Shown: positions 61,481 to 64,000 of the stretch, one piece after another
Layout: every line of letters starts with the position of its first letter
Numbering within the stretch: the first letter of the stretch is position 1
DNA from: Ignavibacteriota bacterium
Lineage (GTDB): Bacteria > Bacteroidota > Ignavibacteria > Kapaibacteriales > UBA2268
Reading direction: 5' to 3'
Length of the DNA: 64,000 bases
Assembly (NCBI GenBank): GCA_019637995.1
Contig: JAHBUQ010000001.1
Span: forward strand, 310,001 to 374,000
Notes under the pieces: generated by a model
Seen by the model: only the letters and a program-made list of their open reading frames with translations
What the model was told of the DNA's origin: nothing
Database searches by the model: none
Position numbers and translations under genes: made by a program

Positions 61481-62437
61481 TTGACGAACATAGAAAAATC
61501 AAAAAATATCGCAGCTATTGACATTGGAAGTAATTCGATTCATACGATTATTGCTTCTGTTACTGCCAGTGGTTCTTTGAACATATTATATCATGAAAAA
61601 CAATCAGTACGACTTGGTAAAGGTATGGATAGCGGTATTTTGCTTGATGATACAATTTCAGCAGCAGTTGAAGTCCTGAATCAATTTGTTCAAACCGCTA
61701 AAAGATATGATGCAAAACTAAAAGCGGTAGCAACAAGTGCTGTCAGAGAGGCAAAAAACCGTCAATTCTTTTTAGACTTGATTGAACAAAAATGCGGACT
61801 CAAAATTGATGTAATTTCAGGCGAAGAAGAAGGAAAATTGATTTATCTTGGTGTTTCAGGCTCTTTGGACATAAATGATAAAAAAGTCTTGATAATTGAT
61901 ATTGGTGGTGGAAGTACTGAATTGATTTTAGCCGATGGTGGAGTATTCAAACTTGTCAAAAGTTTAAAATTAGGTGCAATCAGAACATCAAATGAGTTCT
62001 TTGATAATTTTGTAACAAGCGAAGAGTCAATTGAAAAATGCAAAGAGCATATCAAAGTTGTTATGAGTGAATCAATTGAATTTATCAAAAAATACGGGTA
62101 TGATATTGTTGTTGGAACATCTGGCACAATTCAGGCATTGGGTAGAATTGCCCTTAGTATTTCAGGAGAGAAACCACAGAATATGTTAAATAATATTTCT
62201 ATAAGCGAAAAACAGCTCAATAATATATTCAATATTATTGAGAATAACCATAAACCAGAATCCAGAGCAGAAATTTCAGGAATAGACACATCGAGAGCAG
62301 ATATTATTACTGCCGGTGCTTTGATTTTAAGAAATTTAATTGATGAACTTAGATTCCCTGAAATTTTTCTATCATCTTATGCAATGCGGGAAGGGATTAT
62401 TATTCAAACAAGCATTGATAATATAAACAATAATTAA
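61481..62437 (+). CDS. ppx: Ppx/GppA phosphatase family protein (exopolyphosphatase)
   Basis: Actin-fold phosphatase of 318 residues that degrades polyphosphate or pppGpp. Motifs: AAIDIGSNSIHTII near residue 10, VATSAVREAKNRQFF, GEEEGKLIYLGV, and the phosphate-2 loop IDIGGGSTELIL. It has only the two N-terminal ASKHA domains and lacks the C-terminal HD-like domain of E. coli Ppx, as is usual for short bacterial forms. The start is TTG at 61481; no ATG lies before the first motif. Confidence 0.9.
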   Translation: MTNIEKSKNIAAIDIGSNSIHTIIASVTASGSLNILYHEKQSVRLGKGMDSGILLDDTISAAVEVLNQFVQTAKRYDAKLKAVATSAVREAKNRQFFLDLIEQKCGLKIDVISGEEEGKLIYLGVSGSLDINDKKVLIIDIGGGSTELILADGGVFKLVKSLKLGAIRTSNEFFDNFVTSEESIEKCKEHIKVVMSESIEFIKKYGYDIVVGTSGTIQALGRIALSISGEKPQNMLNNISISEKQLNNIFNIIENNHKPESRAEISGIDTSRADIITAGALILRNLIDELRFPEIFLSSYAMREGIIIQTSIDNINNN

Positions 62438-62454
62438 CATTAAGGATAAAATTT

Positions 62455-63276
62455 ATGACAGAAATAAGAAAAAGAGTATTTACAGCAGCTGAATACATTA
62501 AAAAAATAGAATCTGAGCCGGTTGAAATTGGTATAATTCTTGGAACAGGTTTGGGACATCTTGCTGATGCAATTGAAGTTTCAAACTCAATAGATTACAG
62601 AAATATACCGGAATTTCCAGTTTCTACTGTTGAAAGCCATGCCGGCAAACTTTTATTTGGTAATGTCGGTGGTAAAAGAGTGGTTGCTCTCCAAGGGAGA
62701 TTCCACCTTTATGAAGGCTACACAGCAAGCGAGATTGCTTTGCCAATAAGAGTAATGCGGGAGCTTGGTGTAAAAACACTGCTTATATCCAATGCTTGCG
62801 GTAGTTTGAATCCTTACATCAGAACAGGCGACCTTATGATAATTGATGACCATATAAATTTAATGGGAGATAATCCTTTAATCGGAGAGTATGACCCGTA
62901 TTTTGGTCCTCGATTCGTAGATTTAAGTGAACCTTACAGCCAGAGAATTATCAAAATGGCTGAGTCCATAGCACTTGATTTGAATGTTAAAGTTACAAAG
63001 GGTGTTTATTCGGCGATGAGTGGTCCAAGCTTAGAAACTCGTGCTGAATATCGTATGCTTAGAATTATGGGAGCTGATGTAATCGGGATGAGTACAATAC
63101 CTGAATGCATTACAGCCCGTCAGATGGGAATCGAAGTTTTCGGTGTTTCGATTATTACTGATGAATGTTATCCGGACGCATTGAAGCCGACTTCAGAAGC
63201 TGAAATTGTACATGCTGCAAATACAGCTACTCCCAAATTAAGCAAATTATTCACCGAAGTAATAAGAAGTCTGTAA
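62455..63276 (+). CDS. punA: Purine nucleoside phosphorylase, trimeric type
   Basis: Enzyme of 273 residues that splits purine ribonucleosides with phosphate for salvage. Motifs: GIILGTGLGHLADAI (phosphate site), ESHAGKLLFG, LQGRFHLYEGY, LLISNACGSLNPYI and YSAMSGPSLETRAEYRMLR followed by DVIGMSTIPE, all typical of class I (low molecular mass) PNP. AAGGA lies upstream of the ATG. It overlaps the next small gene by one base. Confidence 0.96.
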   Translation: MTEIRKRVFTAAEYIKKIESEPVEIGIILGTGLGHLADAIEVSNSIDYRNIPEFPVSTVESHAGKLLFGNVGGKRVVALQGRFHLYEGYTASEIALPIRVMRELGVKTLLISNACGSLNPYIRTGDLMIIDDHINLMGDNPLIGEYDPYFGPRFVDLSEPYSQRIIKMAESIALDLNVKVTKGVYSAMSGPSLETRAEYRMLRIMGADVIGMSTIPECITARQMGIEVFGVSIITDECYPDALKPTSEAEIVHAANTATPKLSKLFTEVIRSL

Positions 63277-63560
63277 TGAATCTTGTTTACTACGAAATAG
63301 TCGAAGATTGCATTGAAGCAAAGAATGTCTATGATGCCTATTTGAGTATCAAACTTGACGACACATTAATCAGTCATTTGGCTATTCTGGGTAAACTTGT
63401 ATTTTTTAAAGATTTTGAAAAGCCATATTTCAGAGTTATTTCAAGAGGTAAATTTACAATCAAAGGTATTGAAAATGATGATAAATTCAGAATTTTACTG
63501 CCTGATGATGCAGGAATTGAATCTCTTGAACTAATTAAATCGCATATAAATAGTTTTTAA
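63276..63560 (+). CDS. Small protein of unknown function between punA and lipB
   Basis: Protein of 94 residues, acidic, without signal or membrane segment. The sequence alternates short strands and helices (NLVYYEIVEDCIEAKNVYD, YFRVISRGKFTIKGIEND, IESLELIKSHINSF). Its ATG overlaps the punA stop (TAATG) and lipB starts 20 bp after its stop, so it is probably translated within the operon. I recognise no family. Confidence 0.7.
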   Translation: MNLVYYEIVEDCIEAKNVYDAYLSIKLDDTLISHLAILGKLVFFKDFEKPYFRVISRGKFTIKGIENDDKFRILLPDDAGIESLELIKSHINSF

Positions 63561-63579
63561 ACACTAATTAATCAAAAAT

Positions 63580-64000
63580 ATGTTCGAAATTCAGGATTGG
63601 GGATTAATAGAATATAATGAAGCGTGGGATAAGCAAAAAGAAATTGCTTCAGATATTCAGAAGAAAAGAAACCGTAATGTATTGGTATTTTGTGAGCATC
63701 CAACTGTTATTACAATCGGAAGAGCAGGTGGCAGTGAGAATATACTTATGTCACGCGATTTTCTGAAGAGTCTAGGAGTTAGCACTGTCGAAATAGACAG
63801 AGGCGGAGACGTTACAATGCATAACCCTAAACAACTTGTCGGGTATCCGATTTTCAATTTATCCTCTCTTAAAGAAGATTTGCACTGGTTTCTGCGTGAA
63901 ATAGAAAATTCACTGATTGATATTATCTCTCATTGGGGCTTGACAGGTGAGAGGGTAGAAGGTTTGACGGGTGTTTGGATTGAAAGGAAGCGCAAGATAG
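63580..64000 (+). CDS. lipB: Octanoyltransferase LipB (3' end cut by window edge)
   Basis: Lipoyl(octanoyl) transferase, which moves octanoate from ACP to lipoyl domains. The first 140 codons are visible. Family motifs: VLVFCEHPTVITIGRAGG, EIDRGGDVTMHNPKQLVGYPI, and the start of the catalytic region VEGLTGVWIERKRKI with the active-site lysine region reached at the edge. The usual THGPGQ turn is here MHNPKQ, an odd variant at a conserved glycine. The ATG at 63580 gives a normal N-terminus. Confidence 0.92.
   Translation, partial: MFEIQDWGLIEYNEAWDKQKEIASDIQKKRNRNVLVFCEHPTVITIGRAGGSENILMSRDFLKSLGVSTVEIDRGGDVTMHNPKQLVGYPIFNLSSLKEDLHWFLREIENSLIDIISHWGLTGERVEGLTGVWIERKRKI

Noticed and set aside
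1..64000. CRISPR array or restriction-modification cluster
   Set aside because: No regularly spaced direct repeats, cas genes or DNA methylase genes were seen.

Overview
The window is about 33% GC and comes from a Gram-negative bacterium of the Bacteroidota/Chlorobiota superphylum. The gene content best fits an Ignavibacteria- or Kapaibacterium-like lineage, but that rank is inference. The supporting evidence is: five proteins or relics with type IX secretion (T9SS) C-terminal sorting domains; a PorE-like OmpA protein; the Bacteroidota-type promoter TTTG-N19/20-TAnnTTTG, seen before both tRNA genes, recX and an endonuclease-like gene; frequent TTG starts; and outer-membrane genes (LolA, DUF3108, TolC, DUF2490). 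No phage, CRISPR array or plasmid module is visible.

Layout. 1-3023: a cut M19 dipeptidase, then a DUF3108-LolA-TPR lipoprotein run. 3003-7603 (minus): a tightly overlapping operon of a HAD-UbiA fusion, a DprE1-like oxidase, a DprE2-like reductase and PdxB, which resembles the mycobacterial route to polyprenyl-phospho-arabinose. 7604-10363: a T9SS cargo gene with orphan sorting-domain relics and palindromic repeats on both sides. 10364-17935: C69 peptidase, ATP-cone/endonuclease protein, sugar acetyltransferase, methyltransferase, RarA, Dps, a MORN protein and a DUF2490 protein. 18142-21710: FtsH and a five-repeat helical protein. 21711-22462: terminator, a 33-residue basic ORF and a MITE-like element. 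22463-24938: an ECF sigma factor with a membrane partner that ends in a sorting domain. 25079-28150: a PKD-domain T9SS cargo. 28388-30339: FAH-family hydrolase and flavin reductase. 30495-36825: TetR-TolC-MFP-RND efflux operon. 37003-41009: LRR protein and a DUF3391-like/HDOD/histidine kinase operon. 41211-46101: two tandem Ig-like T9SS cargoes. 46246-50315: PurD, PAS kinase, RecX and tRNA-Leu(GAG). 50480-57155: BadF-type kinase, DUF3109, RpoN, YjbQ, ProRS and PHP phosphatase. 57159-59216: PorE-like protein. 59434 to the end: tRNA-Pro(UGG), DUF3108, CrcB, RluE-like synthase, Ppx, PNP, a small unknown gene and LipB (cut).

The most unusual signal is at DNA level. The sorting-domain coding regions carry perfect or near-perfect palindromes of 20-30 bp, in frame, at the same loop positions, and palindromes of the same type lie between genes. 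One CTD contains three of them. One 30-bp palindrome occurs twice, inside near-identical sorting-domain sequence flanking the 8151-10043 gene. This looks like a family of small palindromic elements that tolerates insertion into T9SS sorting domains, and it may help cargo genes exchange sorting domains by recombination. Other leads are the HAD-UbiA arabinose-type operon, the sigma/membrane-CTD pair, and the ATP-cone nuclease whose promoter sits inside a large inverted repeat.
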